A stretch of 64,000 nucleotides of DNA from Nereocystis luetkeana. Its lineage: Eukaryota; Sar; Phaeophyceae; Laminariales; Laminariaceae. Position numbers and translations under genes: made by a program. This document shows positions 1 to 11,514 of the stretch, piece by piece; the first letter of the stretch is position 1, and every line of letters begins with the position of its first letter. The stretch covers positions 10,805,087-10,869,086 of the forward strand of contig JARUPZ010000017.1 in the NCBI GenBank assembly GCA_031213475.1. The letters are read 5' to 3'. Under the pieces are notes generated by a model. That model did not search any database, was not told where the DNA came from, and saw only the letters and a program-made list of their open reading frames with translations.

Positions 1-325
1 AACACCGCCGTCAAAATGGTCCCGCCGTCCCGTCCCACCGACAAATTCCCTGACCGTCGTCACATACCGTCCCGTCCCGCCGATATAATCTCTCCCGTTG
101 AAAATTACCGTCCCGTCCCACCGTGACATCGAACAATTACCGTCCCGTCCCGCCGTGACACCGAACAATTATCGCCCCGTCCCGCCGTGACACCGGATAA
201 CTGCCGTCCCGTCCCGCCGTGACACCGAACAATTGCCGTCCCGTCCCACCGTGACACCGAACAATTAATTGCCGTCCCGTCCCGCCGTGACACCGAAAAT
301 TACCGTCCCGTCCCGCCGATAAAAT
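1..325. repeat. CCGTCCCGTCCCGCCG minisatellite, array 1
   Basis: Tandem units of about 32-38 bp share the core CCGTCCCGTCCCGCCG followed by a variable spacer, typically TGACACCGAACAATT. At least eight units are visible. The array continues off the left edge. Its open frames in both strands are repeat artefacts. The same core reappears with another spacer at about 3697-4100. Confidence 0.9.
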
Positions 326-474
326 CTCTCTCGCGAAATTATGGCCTCCGGCGGACATAACGTGCCTTTTCCCCTTCCAGATACATTCATTCGTGGTCGT
401 CTGTTCCCATCCATTCCCACCACGAATTACGAAATTAACAACATAAAATCGAGTTGTACTCAAATTTAGTATTA

Positions 475-573
475 CGGGGGACCATAGTTAATAGGACCAA
501 ATATTGTTAGTAAAAATGGTTGGACACACATGTTTTTACGTATACCACAGGTCCTATTAACTATGGTCCCCCG
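475..573. mobile_element. 99-bp mariner-like MITE with perfect terminal inverted repeats
   Basis: The left end CGGGGGACCATAGTTAATAG and the right end CTATTAACTATGGTCCCCCG are perfect inverted repeats of about 24 bp around a 50-bp AT-rich centre. A TA dinucleotide lies directly outside each end (473-474 and 574-575), as expected for Tc1/mariner insertion. The symmetry extends two further bases (ATTA...TAAT). No coding capacity. The superfamily assignment rests only on the TA duplication and the small size. Confidence 0.7.
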
Positions 574-577
574 TAAT

Positions 578-924
578 GGTAAATCATTCCTACCAGGTAC
601 TGGTATAAAACTACGAGGTACTACAATGTCATGTTATCATAAAATTATACACAACTCCCATACCATATACTACTATTAATATAAAGAAATGAAATACGTA
701 TAGAACAGAGTAGTAGGAGTAAATAGTTGTACAGGCGTATTACACAGCTTCAAAGTTTGGAAATGGAGTGTATCAACTACTACTATGAATACTATATAAT
801 AAATATAACCAGTCGAACTCACAGCTGATGACTGAAGACGTATTTTCGTATTTTCATCGCTTTAAACTTGGAAAGTATGAATTTGCTCCGCACCACCTTT
901 AGATATTTTTTTAGCACAAAAAAA
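578..924. other. AT-rich interval, nothing recognised
   Basis: No ORF of note, no clear repeat; separates the MITE from the LINE. Confidence 0.5.
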
Positions 925-2958
925 GGTGCTGGCGTTGATGGTCAGCATGCGGTCTGCCGGAGGAGCAGTGTGGCTTTAGGCCCGAACGATCGACGGTCGA
1001 CATGATGTTCGTGGTGCGACGCTTGCAGGAATTGGCAAGGAAGAAGGACACTCCGCTCTTCATCATGTGCTTTGTCGACCTCACCAAAGCCTACGACTCC
1101 GTCGACCGAACCCTCCTGTGGGCTGTCTTGGCTCGCTTTGGGGTGCCACCTAGAATGCTCACCGTTATCCGCCAATTCCACGACGGCATGCGAGCATGCG
1201 TACGGCTGGATGACGGCGAGTGCTCAGATATGTTCGACGTGAAACAGGGCCTACGGCAAGGAAGGGTGTGTGCTCGCGCCATTGTTGTTCAACATGGTTT
1301 TTACAGCGGTGCTGCGTGTGGCGGAGAAACGTTTCGCTGCTGATAAAGCCATCACGGACAGCTTGGTGCAACTCCAACAAAAGCAGGAGAATAAGAAAAA
1401 GAAGAGGGGGAAGGCACGGGTCGGGCACGCCGACGGACAGGGGAATGATAAAGAGGCCCAGACACTGGGCTATGCTCTATGCCGACGATGCAGGCATAGT
1501 ATCGAGATCATCCAACGGCCTGGAGAGGATGATGACGGTGATCGTGTCTGCATGTGCCGCTTTCGGCCTGAAGGTCTCGGAGGCCAAGACGGAGATAATG
1601 TGCCTGCAAACGAAAGATGGGGGGAACGTGCCGTTCACCGTCACCGCCGCCGGCCAAGTGTACAAACAAACGGCCGAGTTTGTGTATCTGGGCGGGGCTA
1701 TCAGCGCAGATTGGACGGGCAGAAGTGTCGAGGTAACGCGTCGACTCCAGAGGGCATGGGCATGCTTCGGACGGTATAAGATGGAAATTTATGACCGCCC
1801 GGGTGTGCGCCTACGCCTGAAGGTGCGAATGATGAGAGCCGAGGTGATCGAAACGTTGCTCTACGGTTGCGTTACTTGGAGCCCGAGCAAGACTGATTAC
1901 GGTAGGCTACGGGAGGTCCACCACAAGATGCTCCTCCGATGCATCGGGTGGCGAAAACAAAAGCGCGAAGACCACATTCTATCCTATGCTAGCGCGCTTC
2001 TCAGGACAACATCTGAAAGCGTTGAGACGACGGTACGCAGACGTAGGCTCTTGTTTGCGGGCTTTGTGACACGAATGGGAGAGGAGCGTCTGCCGAAGAG
2101 GGTGATGTTTGGGGAGATGGTTGGGGGTAAGGGTTACTCCGGAGGACAGGAGTGGGACTGGATGAGGTACCTTGAGGAGGACCTCAAGGAGTTCGGCATC
2201 AAGCTCGAAGGGTGGCGCGAGGCAGCACAGAAAGCCGGCAGATGGTTCCGACGGGTCGAGGAAGGGGCGGAGGCCTTCATGCGGAAATGGCATACATATG
2301 AGAAGGAGGCATCGGCAGAACGGCATAGAATAGCTGCAACCACGACCACAGCCGTTGACGCCAACGCGAGTGTGCAGAATGGCAGGGAAGAGGGGGGGGG
2401 CGAAAGGGGGACGAGGGGGAATGGCGGGGGGGGGGGAGGGGGAGGCGGTCTGCCCAACAGACTGAAGCCTGGTTATGGCCATCATCGTCATGATGCACTC
2501 CTTTCTTTGGGACCCAAGTAACTAGCATGGTGCCATCTGGGCAACTTTGCGTGTCTGTATGCTCCAGTGCCTGCCTTTGGTATTTTCTTTCCCCCCCGCC
2601 CGTGATTATCGCTTTTTTGTCCCTTCTTTTTTTTCATTTTTCTTTCATTCCCGTTTGTACCTCTTTGTGTCTTTGTTAGTATGGTCCGTTTTGCCTTTTT
2701 TTTGCGTTTTGCTATCTGCGTCTGTTTTAGTTTTGTTTTTGTTTTTTTTTCGCTTAGCTTCATCTTCTTTTTTTCAGGTTTTTGTCTGCTATTAATAGTC
2801 TCCTTTTTGCTTCCCTGGTGTCCGCAGTGGTGGAGTGCGTATGCTTGTTTTTTGTTTTTTGCCTCTGTTTTTACTTGAGGTATTTCTTCCACTCCAGAGT
2901 TATTGGAGCCTGTCCTGCGACCACGGACTGCATTGAATTGTGAGTTAATGTGAGAACA
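925..2958 (+). mobile_element. decayed non-LTR retrotransposon (LINE) with reverse transcriptase
   Basis: The translation carries reverse-transcriptase blocks in order: [14 protein letters not shown] near 960-1000, [13 protein letters not shown] (block with the first catalytic Asp) at about 1074-1110, GLRQG at about 1247-1262, APLLFN at about 1274-1295, LYADDAGIV (the YADD catalytic motif) at about 1474-1500, then GLKVSEAKTEIM and a C-terminal region with the LINE-type RRRRLLFAGFVTRM. The ORF ends at 2521 after a G-rich low-complexity tail. The 3' UTR is T-rich and ends in a short AAC/A-rich tail at about 2945-2958. The same last 205 bp recur at 24387-24617, which defines the 3' end. The element is broken. 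The RT lies in three frames: one shift coincides with a 4-bp tandem duplication (AAGGAAGG, 1258-1265) and another falls between about 1380 and 1460. No endonuclease domain is visible, so the 5' end is truncated or too decayed to see. Confidence 0.85.
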
Positions 2959-3085
2959 ACAAAAAACAATGGCTGGACTTTATTTTTATATATATGTTGA
3001 AATGAAAGTAAGCACTGCCACAGCAAGCAGTAGTAGCCGCAAGCTCGCCACTACACACGAATAGAACAGAGACCACTCAACTCAC

Positions 3086-3127
3086 GGCCACACCACCAGT
3101 ATATATATATATATATACTGGTGTGGC
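3086..3127. repeat. AT-centred hairpin
   Basis: GGCCACACCACCAG, then a run of TA dinucleotides, then CTGGTGTGGCC. The two sides pair with a 3-base bulge, and the TA run could extrude. It lies between the LINE 3' end and a proline-rich ORF. Could be the end of an element or a simple microsatellite hairpin. Confidence 0.6.
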
Positions 3128-3242
3128 CTAAAAAGATGTCAGGTGACCTGTCATCAAGCGAGACGCAAAACGCGCGCTGTCAACGATGTAGGGCCGAGTG
3201 TTCCACACTAAACCTAGTAGTTTGGAGTCAGTCTAAGCATGT

Positions 3243-3690
3243 ATGTATGTGTCACAAAGAAAACTTGCTGTCTGTCATGGGGTAAAAATGATGCCTCCTA
3301 GCATCTTTGGTATGACCGGTACGGACGCCATGGATGCCTATCTCACGGGCGGGGGGTCGATCGATCAGCAGCAAGCGGCACTAGAATCGCCGCCGCCGCC
3401 GCCAGCAGCTCCACCACGCCGCCTATCTCCACCTACCTCCACAACCACCAGTAACACAGCGCAAGCACAATAACCACCAGAACAGCCACCATGATGAGCT
3501 GGCACCGCAACAAGAGTACTTGGGGCAGGGGTGGGAAGAAATCAGAAAAAAAACGTCGCCCGTGTAGTGGTAGCACTTCTCGGAGCTTGTGAAGTACAAC
3601 GTCTGCGTCGGGCCGGCTCCCTTCGCGCAATCAGCAAGGCGGGAAAATCTTCACATACAACGCCGAGACCTTGCAGCAATAAAAATAAAT
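3243..3690 (+). pseudogene. possible decayed coding fragment, proline-rich
   Basis: A 76-codon ORF (3243-3473) has normal-looking composition, then a run of prolines from CCG repeats. Readable peptides continue in other frames (for example GQGWEEIRKK at about 3523-3552) up to a stop next to the second minisatellite array. I do not recognise the product. It may be the remains of a mobile-element gene or chance coding. Confidence 0.2.
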
Positions 3691-3696
3691 GTATAT

Positions 3697-4100
3697 TTAC
3701 CGTCCCGTTCAGCCGAGAATTTGTTTTTACCGTCTCGCCCCGTCGAAGAAAAAACAAAATTACCGTCCCGTTCCGCCGGGAGGAAAAACTTTACCGCCCC
3801 GTCCCGCCGAGGGAAAAAATGTTTACCGTCCCGTCCCACCGAGGGAAAAAATATTTACCGTCCCGTCCCGCCGAGGAAAAAAATAAATACCGTCCTGTCC
3901 CGCCGGAGAAAAAAATAATTACCGTCCCGTCCCGTCGTGAAAATCTGTCCCGTATAATTTTACCGTCCCGTCCCGCCGAGAAATTGTGCACCCACCGTCC
4001 CGTCCCGCCAAAATTTTATCTCTTCATTTTACCGTCCCGTTGTTGTCATTTTTTTTCCCGCCAAACAAGAAAAATCTGTCCCGTCCCGTCCCGCCACGAT
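3697..4100. repeat. CCGTCCCGTCCCGCCG minisatellite, array 2
   Basis: About 12 units of 28-38 bp with the same 16-bp core as the array at the left edge, but an A-rich spacer (GAGGAAAAAAT-like). The LINE and its surroundings lie between the two arrays. Confidence 0.9.
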
Positions 4101-4149
4101 TCTCAGTCACTGTGATCAGCCTTGGCTATATCACATCATTGATCAATGG

Positions 4150-5460
4150 GTATGTTCGGGGTTTCCACACACACCGTGCGGGCCGGTATCGACCCGGGGG
4201 ACGACCGTGTTCATCCGCCCGTCCACGGCCTGTGGGATTTGCTCTGATCCAGGTATGGGGCCCCACCCTCCCGGCTGGTTCCCCGAACCAGAGTTAAACC
4301 AGTGGAATTGGGTTTCCCACACTTTACGGATCGGTATCGACCCGTCTCATATTCCCATATTCCTTTTTACCCGGTGCCACGGGCTCCATGAATCCCAGCC
4401 TATCAGCAATTAGCTAGGTGGATCTACTGTTTCGATAATGTACGAGGCGGTATCGACTCGGGTTCGAGATAAAGCTGTTGATGAATGGAACCTCTGGCAG
4501 TAGAAGAACCTTATCCTGCCCGGGGGGCGCTGTGTCTCCACGCACCCACCAGTCAATCAGCAATCAGCAGTGTGATTGAGGTTTCTACACCGTGCGCGGC
4601 GGTATCGACTCGGGGGAATAACTTTTTAGTTCTTGTTTTTTTTTACCCTGTGGATGTATGGGATGCATTGTGACCCGGGGATGCGGCTTTAACCCTTCCT
4701 GGATGGTGCTGGCTCCGCGAATCCCAGCCAATCAGTGATCAGCCAGTCAGTGGGTTGGGGTCTTGACATCGCCAGGGGTGACATCGAGCTAGGGGACTGC
4801 CGAAATGTTTCCCCCGGTGTGTTAGAATTGCAGGTACGTGGAAGGGTTTTTGTTCGACGATTATTGGACGTTTTCCTCCCGGGGGCCCCTGACCCGGCCA
4901 ATCACTATTGAGCCAGTGGGGGTTGGGATTTTGGAACGGTCCGAGGCGATACCGACTCGGGGGACCGCCGCTTTCATCCCTGGCGGGTTGGGGTTGGATG
5001 CGTATGGAGGGATTTATAGTCCAGAAATATTGCCTTTTATTCTCTTCGGGTGGCGCTGGCTCCATAAACCCGAGCACGTCGCCAGCTAACCAATCAATGG
5101 AGTTGTGGTTCCTACACCATGCGGGCCGGTATCCGCCCGGGGGACAACCGCTTTCGCCCCCGGTTCGCTGGAGTTGCAGATGTATAAAATTATTTATCAT
5201 CCTGGCATGGGCACGTTTGTTTTCCCCGGGCGGCGCTGGCTCCCTAGCCAGGCAACAACGAGCCAGTGGAGTTCCACACCGTGGAGACCGGTATCGACGC
5301 GGGGATCGCTGCTATCGTTCCTGGAGTGTGTTGAAGCTGTGTAAGTTTGGAAGCGTTAATGCTCCAGAGATGGAACCCTATATTTCCCGGATGGCGATAG
5401 CTCATGCTTGCTCTATATGGCTGGAATATCCCCCATTCTGCACTAAATTTCTAAGATAAG
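4150..5460. repeat. diverged satellite, about 120-180-bp units (left)
   Basis: At least seven diverged units, each with a core like GGCCGGTATCGACCCGGGGG followed by a block like GGGTGGCGCTGGCTCC and an AATCAGCCAGTGG-like block. Cores lie near 4187, 4329, 4450, 4600, 4948, 5129 and 5289. The same family occurs inverted at 14160-15560. Confidence 0.8.
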
Positions 5461-7013
5461 TCGGCAGCCTCTGGCATGGATGAAGACAAATAAAATATAA
5501 TTGGAATCGGTCAACAGGAGGATATACCGTTTGTTTGGTCGAAAAATAAAGCCAGCAGTAGTGCTGGCTTTACGGCCAAGGGGCCGCTTCGGGAGTGTCG
5601 GCAATACTCAGCGCGCGACGGTCATGACTCGGTGCAGCATAGTTACCTAGTAGTGTACCACTGGCTATGGCACCTGTCGACACTGCCGGCACCGCAACAT
5701 ACCACCGGTAGAGCGTGCAGTAGTGACCGCGCTACGGTTAGAATCGCGTGCTCGTTCATTTCCGGTTGGTGATTGCTTATGGATGTGCCCGCAGTCTACC
5801 TGAGTACAGCTTTGGGTAGAGTGTACACAAACATGTTCTTGGTTCGAATACCATTGCACAACCATCGAGGCCGCCTGCCCTAGTCGTTTCGTATTCAACT
5901 GAAAACGGCCGGACACTAAAATACAAAACCCAACCACTATCGTACTGAATTGTTCTTGCATTCCAATGATCCTGACATACACCCCTCTCACGTTTTTCAT
6001 TACTCCTCAATCCTCAAACTCCGAATTCGATACCTTCGTACAAATTACTACCCTTTGAACTTTCCCAACATATAGTGCCCTAATCTGATCTCGCTATCGC
6101 AAAATCTCTACCACGCGACTGTAGATACTACCCCTCTCTTCGCTTCGGTATTGGGGCCAGTTTCTCGTTCAACTGCCGTGAGTACCACAATACACAGCAC
6201 CTCTCCATTGCCGGTGGTATACATCTCCCTCGGGGCTGCACCGATCGCCGAAAGCTTCCCACTCCACCCCTGGCCCTAATCGAGCGTGTCTGCTTACACA
6301 TCGTTAGAAGCCAAACAACAGTAGCATGTCTCTGTTGAAGGAGCACATTCCTTCGTTTCCTCCGGCTCCCCACCTCAGACCAAACACTCACTTAGCCAGA
6401 AATTGCACGCGCAGCCCGATGAACACTCCCCCCCCATCCAGACACACCATCAGGAAATATAACTAACAACGTAAAACCTCTGACAGGATAAATATATATA
6501 TATCTGGGTTCTTCCACAAATGAGGAGCCCCTACGTCCAAAACGAAAACGTTTGAGTCAAACACAATACCATCCCCTCTACGCAACGTGACAAACTCATA
6601 CAGGGGTTATTGCCATTGCCCCGATGGCTTCCTAGCTCCACCCTGGCCGGGCTTGTGTGTGCCGTGTGTGATTGCCTGACTGCCCCCCCCCCCCCACCAA
6701 GGATGAGCTAAGAAATTTTTGACATGTTTATACCCGTCACACATCAATCAGGGAACGCAACAAATAATCCCAGCATCCACACACGTTCCCGCCGCAAGCA
6801 TTTAAGCTATCCAGCCGCATGTTTTCGGAGGCTAATCTTGAGCCTGTCTACAGCAAATTATTTACTTGAATATTTTTATTTCATCCACTAGTACTTGTCA
6901 CTCGTAGACAAAATGCTGAAGACAGGACTCTCTTTACGGGCACAGTAGTAACGGTGCGCTTCTGCGTCCATCGATTACTTAACAAAGCGTATCTAAGCGA
7001 CGAAGCCCCGCCT

Positions 7014-8061
7014 TCACGATTCCTCGCTCAAACGGCCTTGCACCTGTGCGGCGTGAACCAGGTTCGTGCCACGCAAAAACCTTGGCGAAGGGCCGGAGGC
7101 ACCCGGAAGGACCCTACCCGCATTTGACTTTGAGACATGCCACGCCTTCGCCGAGAGCACGGTCTGAATCAGTACCGCAACGACCATGAACACGTTTGCG
7201 GTGATCAGCACCGCCCCGAAGACGGATACAAGGCCTGACCTGTCATTGGAATCGTTTGCTTTGAGTAGGAGGGCAACGTACATGCTCGCCAAAACTACGC
7301 CATTCCCCCATCGGTACAGGTTCATGTCTCTACGTACCTGAAACGGAGACATATACTCCGAAATGAACAGGAACACTGCTGCAAGCGACAGCACAGCGGC
7401 GATCTGGTTAACGGTGTTGGGAACGAGGAACACCGAAGCCATGGTAAGAGTAACTCGGCGGCAGAATTCCACCAGTCAGTTCGTAGTAGTATCGCGATGG
7501 CCTGTAAGTGGCCCACATGTTCCTGAACGGCTTGAGGTGACCTATGCCTTGCCGATCACTCCTTTGAAGGGTTTTCCGGTTTCGGATAAGCCACCAGAGA
7601 ATCATAGCGGGAATACCGACAGGATACACGACCACCATCAGGCTGGCGTATGCAGTATACATGCTGTGCCTTCCGGTCGAGCACTTCAGGCTGTAGTCAG
7701 CCTGAAGATACGTCTCTCCGTCATCAAGCGGATCACAGGTATACGTCTGTAACACCGTGTAGGTGACCGAGGAATACACGAAAAACGTAAAAAAGAGCGC
7801 TGCGGATACATGCTTGCCCCGCACCGCGTCCATTTTGCTGCTGGAGCCTTTGTATTTCCTTTGGGCGAAGCACGAAGCGCTGGCAAGTACCGCGAGCACA
7901 ACCAGCGGCCCGATAGTTGCAAGCAGAAGACGAGTGTAGAAATCGTGAGAAAACAAGCACGAGAACGGCGTCATGACGCCGATGTCAAAGTAGGCGAAGC
8001 TGAGGTAGGACAGGAACTTTTCGTACTCCTCTGGATACACGTCCCCGGCAATTGCGAAAAA
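7014..8061 (-). pseudogene. multi-pass membrane protein fragment, left-arm copy (frameshifted)
   Basis: The translation resembles the C-terminal multi-transmembrane domain of large ochrophyte membrane proteins (from memory of the family; not searched). Features in order: a start region rich in aromatic residues (YEKFLSYLSFAYFDIGV), several hydrophobic helices, a Cys-rich loop (TYTCDPLDDGETYL), helix-plus-loop VVYPVGIPAMILWWLIRNR, then SRYYYEL. After a frame change come EFCRR, a further helix pair and RWGNGVVLASMYVALLL. A 3' splice-like TAG at 8062-8063 would open the exon at 8061, so upstream exons are expected but none is recognisable here. The frame breaks at an ACTG tandem duplication (CAGTCAGT on the plus strand, 7473-7480). 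Removing four bases would restore register, so this is a real lesion, not an intron. The N-terminal extracellular part is absent. Pseudogene or truncated duplicate. Confidence 0.75.
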
Positions 8062-9465
8062 CTATCAAGAAAACGGCCAGAGGGAGCGCACATACACGGG
8101 GTGGGGAAACGCGATTAGCAAGGGTACACGTACAGTACAGTTTGTAGTATGTTTCGAGCCGTGCTATGGTAAGGGTTCCATGTTACTATATCTGGCAGTA
8201 CATATTCTAAATATGTGTCACTGGCGGGGCTTTCCGACTCTTGCAACCATTGCAGCTAACAAACTACCCATTGCGCACTGTGTATCCGACGTGTATTTTA
8301 CAATACTATTGGTGAGATGCCTGATGCCTAACCCGTGAGTGTGGACAACCCAATTCCGCGTACAGGTTTATTCCGAGTCGGTGATTGGATGTAGTATAGA
8401 GCTCCCCAAGCGCGGAGCCCTAGAGACAATACCAGGTACCACGTTGGTACTATAGCCCTGACGCAGTGCGGTCCTTGCGTGGTGCGGTGAAACTCTCAAG
8501 AAAACAATGTTGCCGCGTAGGCGCACTCGCCAATATATTGAGACGACTCAGCAATAGACTAAAGGACTCGTAAACGGCATTCCGTTTTCGAAAATTCACA
8601 ATATTCTTGAAACAAATTCCAGAATAATACCGAGTTTTTCAGCCCTTCGTTGCCCGTGTTTAAGCCCGGTATTTCATTGCCTCTCATGTGATCGTAATTG
8701 TCCTGTCCACACTTGTTTCTCAGCTTCGGGAACGCCTTCTTACGATTCAAAAACATCCGCCAGGGGACCCCCGCACATCTTGTGGTTGTCTCGTTTGATC
8801 GGAGATGTAGCCTTGGTACTATGCTTCGGCAGGCAAGGCGAATTAAAATATCAGTTTCTGAGAGGCCTGGCTAAGTGGCACGGTATGGGCAACGCTCACG
8901 TTCAGGTTCAGCGGCCCCAATACACCAGGAATAGTTAACTAATGAACCACTCAGACAACAGGCTCCACTGTTTCAAGTACACCTCTGTCTCTAACGTGAT
9001 TTTGTGGGCGAATCCACTCACGACTCCTGCATCCAAAAAAAAAGGGACTTAAATGTCCAGTGACGAGACGCCTAAAGTGTTAGGGTTAGGGTACACCCCC
9101 CAACGCGTGCTCTTGACCCCAATAGACCCCAATAGACCCCTTGACTTCGCTCAGGTGGGGATTCCCCGACGTTTAGTTTCGGAGGTTAGCCACAATGGCC
9201 TCCTCCCAGGTATCTCGAACTTCGAGGACAAGCAGTTATGAAACCCTATATCAGCGGTGATGTTTTTGCCTCGGGCCCCTTCTTGTGTTGATCGACACTG
9301 CAGTCAGTCAGTCATGTATATATCAGGAAAAAAAGTCGATCTAAATTTAGGCGGCAATAATTGTTCCCGGCCATGTCATAACACGCATGGCCTGGTAGGC
9401 ATTGCTCAAGAAGACGTGCTAACCTATAGTGTTACGGTTGAACCCCTTCCCGGGATAGGCTCGAA

Positions 9466-10112
9466 ACAAATGTATCTGGATTGTTATTGTTGGCGTGTAC
9501 CTACCTGCCGTTTCTTTCATGTCCAGCACGATGTTAGACATGTTGCGTTGTCTACTCTCTTCGCTGCATTACAATGGGTTAGGGTTAGGGTTAGGGTTAG
9601 GGGTTAACCCTAACCCAATGCAGTTCGCGTAGTTTTCGTCGTTTAGTATCCACATAAGATTATTTTCATTCAGAATCGTGTAGAGACATTGACCAATGTA
9701 GCAAACCCCGCAAGGTGGCGACAAACTCTCAATTCGATACTACTCGCAACGTGCTACTGTACACTGTTCAATGTCTCCACACGGAGGTGTGTATGCCCAC
9801 ACTATTCAAGGGGGGTTCCGCCCACCAGTGAAGCCGTGGGAAGCCCCCCACAAAGTTGTTTAGCTGTTGGTTGTACACGCAGGTAACTCGGGGAAGTTGT
9901 ACTCAGGGAATGGTGGGGGTGTCGGGCCGTGAGGAATCAACGAGGACATTATATTTAACGTTCCTACCACATATACATGCATGTGCCTTGCAGTTGCCAT
10001 TTGTGCACACAACGGGTCGAAGGTCGACATCGAGGGTTCCATACATACATTTTACTTACAACTTGGCCCCTGCATCTGGGGGTGAGAGCGGGAACATAAT
10101 AGTTACTATTTG
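9466..10112. other. loop of the inverted repeat
   Basis: About 647 bp of sequence present once, joining the two arms. It contains the inverted telomere-repeat junction at 9564-9623. No gene is visible in the rest. Confidence 0.75.
9564..9623. repeat. head-to-head telomere-repeat junction
   Basis: On the plus strand almost five TTAGGG units (from 9575) run directly into just over two CCCTAA units ending at 9617. The outer flanks are also complementary (CTGCATT on the left, AATGCAG on the right). The orientation TTAGGG then CCCTAA is that of two chromosome ends joined end to end, and the whole segment could fold into a hairpin. Confidence 0.9.
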
Positions 10113-11514
10113 TTTCGAGCCTATCCCGGGAAGGGGTTCAACCGTAACACTATAGGTTAGCACGTCTTCTTGAGCAATGCCTACCAGGCCATTCGTGTTA
10201 TGACATGGCCGGGAACAATTATTGCCGCCTAAATTTAGATCGACTTTTCCTGATATATACATGACTGACTGACTGCAGTGTCGATCAACACAAGAAGGGG
10301 CCCGAGGCAAAAACATCACCGCTGATATAGGGGTTCATAACTGCTTGTCCTCGAAGTTCGAGATACCTGGGAGGAGGCCATTGTGGCTAACCTCCGAAAC
10401 TAAACGTCGGGGAATCCCCACCTGAGCGAAGTCAAGGGGTCTATTGGGGTCTATTGGGGTCAAGAGCACGCTTTGGGGGGTGTACCCTAACCCTAACACT
10501 TTAGGCGTCTCGTCACTGGACATTTAAGTCCCTTTTTTTTTGGATGCAGGAGTCGTGAGTGGATTCGCCCACAAAATCACGTTAGAGACAGAGGTGTACT
10601 TGAAACAGTGGAGCCTGTTGTCTGAGTGGTTCATTAGTTAACTATTCCTGGTGTATTGGGGCCGCTGAACCTGAACGTGAGCGTTGCCCATACCGTGCCA
10701 CTTAGCCAGGCCTCTCAGAAACTGATATTTTATTTCGCCTTGCCTGCCGAAGCATAGTATCAAGGCTACATCTCCGATCAAACGAGACAACCACAAGATG
10801 TGCGGGGGTCCCCTGGCGGATGTTTTTGAATCGTAAGAAGGCGTTCCCGAAGCTGAGAAACAAGTGTGGACAGGACAATTACGATCACATGAGAGGCAAT
10901 GAAATACCGGGCTTAAACACGGGCAACGAAGGGCTGAAAAACTCGGTATTATTCTGGAATTTGTTTCAAGAATATTGTGAATTTTCGAACACGGAATGCC
11001 GTTTACGAGTCCTTTAGTCTATTGCTGAGTCGTCTCAATATATTGGCGAGTGCGCCTACGCGGCAACATTGTTTTCTTGAGAGTTTCACCGCACCACGCA
11101 AGGACCGCACTGCGTCAGGGCTATAGTACCAACGTGGTACCTGGTATTGTCTCTAGGGCTCCGCGCTTGGGGAGCTCTATACTACATCCAATCACCGACT
11201 CGGAATAAACCTGTACGCGGAATTGGGTTGTCCACACTCACGGGTTAGGCATCAGGCATCTCACCAATAGTATTGTAAAATACACGTCGGTTACACAGTA
11301 CGCAATGGGTAGTTTGTTAGCTGCAATGGTTGCAAGAGTCGGAAAGCCCCGCCAGTGACACATATTTAGAATATGTACAACCAGATATAGTAACATGGAA
11401 CCCTTACCATAGCACGGCTCGAAACATACTACAAACTGTACTGTACTTGTACCCTTGCAAATCGTGTTTCCCCTCCCCGTGTATGTGCGCTCCCTCTGGC
11501 CGTTTTCTTGATAG

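Larger units (their letters stand above)
4140..9465 (+). repeat. giant inverted repeat, left arm
   Basis: Read in reverse complement, this arm matches 10113-15560. From about 5800 inward to 9465 the two arms are almost identical over about 3.7 kb (only scattered substitutions, homopolymer length changes and one 7-bp indel). Between about 5460 and 5800 they are clearly homologous but diverged. Outward from 5460 only satellite-level similarity remains. Paired positions sum to about 19577. The arm contains a membrane-protein gene fragment on the minus strand and a two-unit TTAGGG tract near 9080. Confidence 0.9.

Noticed and set aside
1979..2528. 170- and 107-codon minus-strand ORFs
   Set aside because: Antisense to the LINE ORF and its G-rich tail; poly-Pro frames from the G-run.
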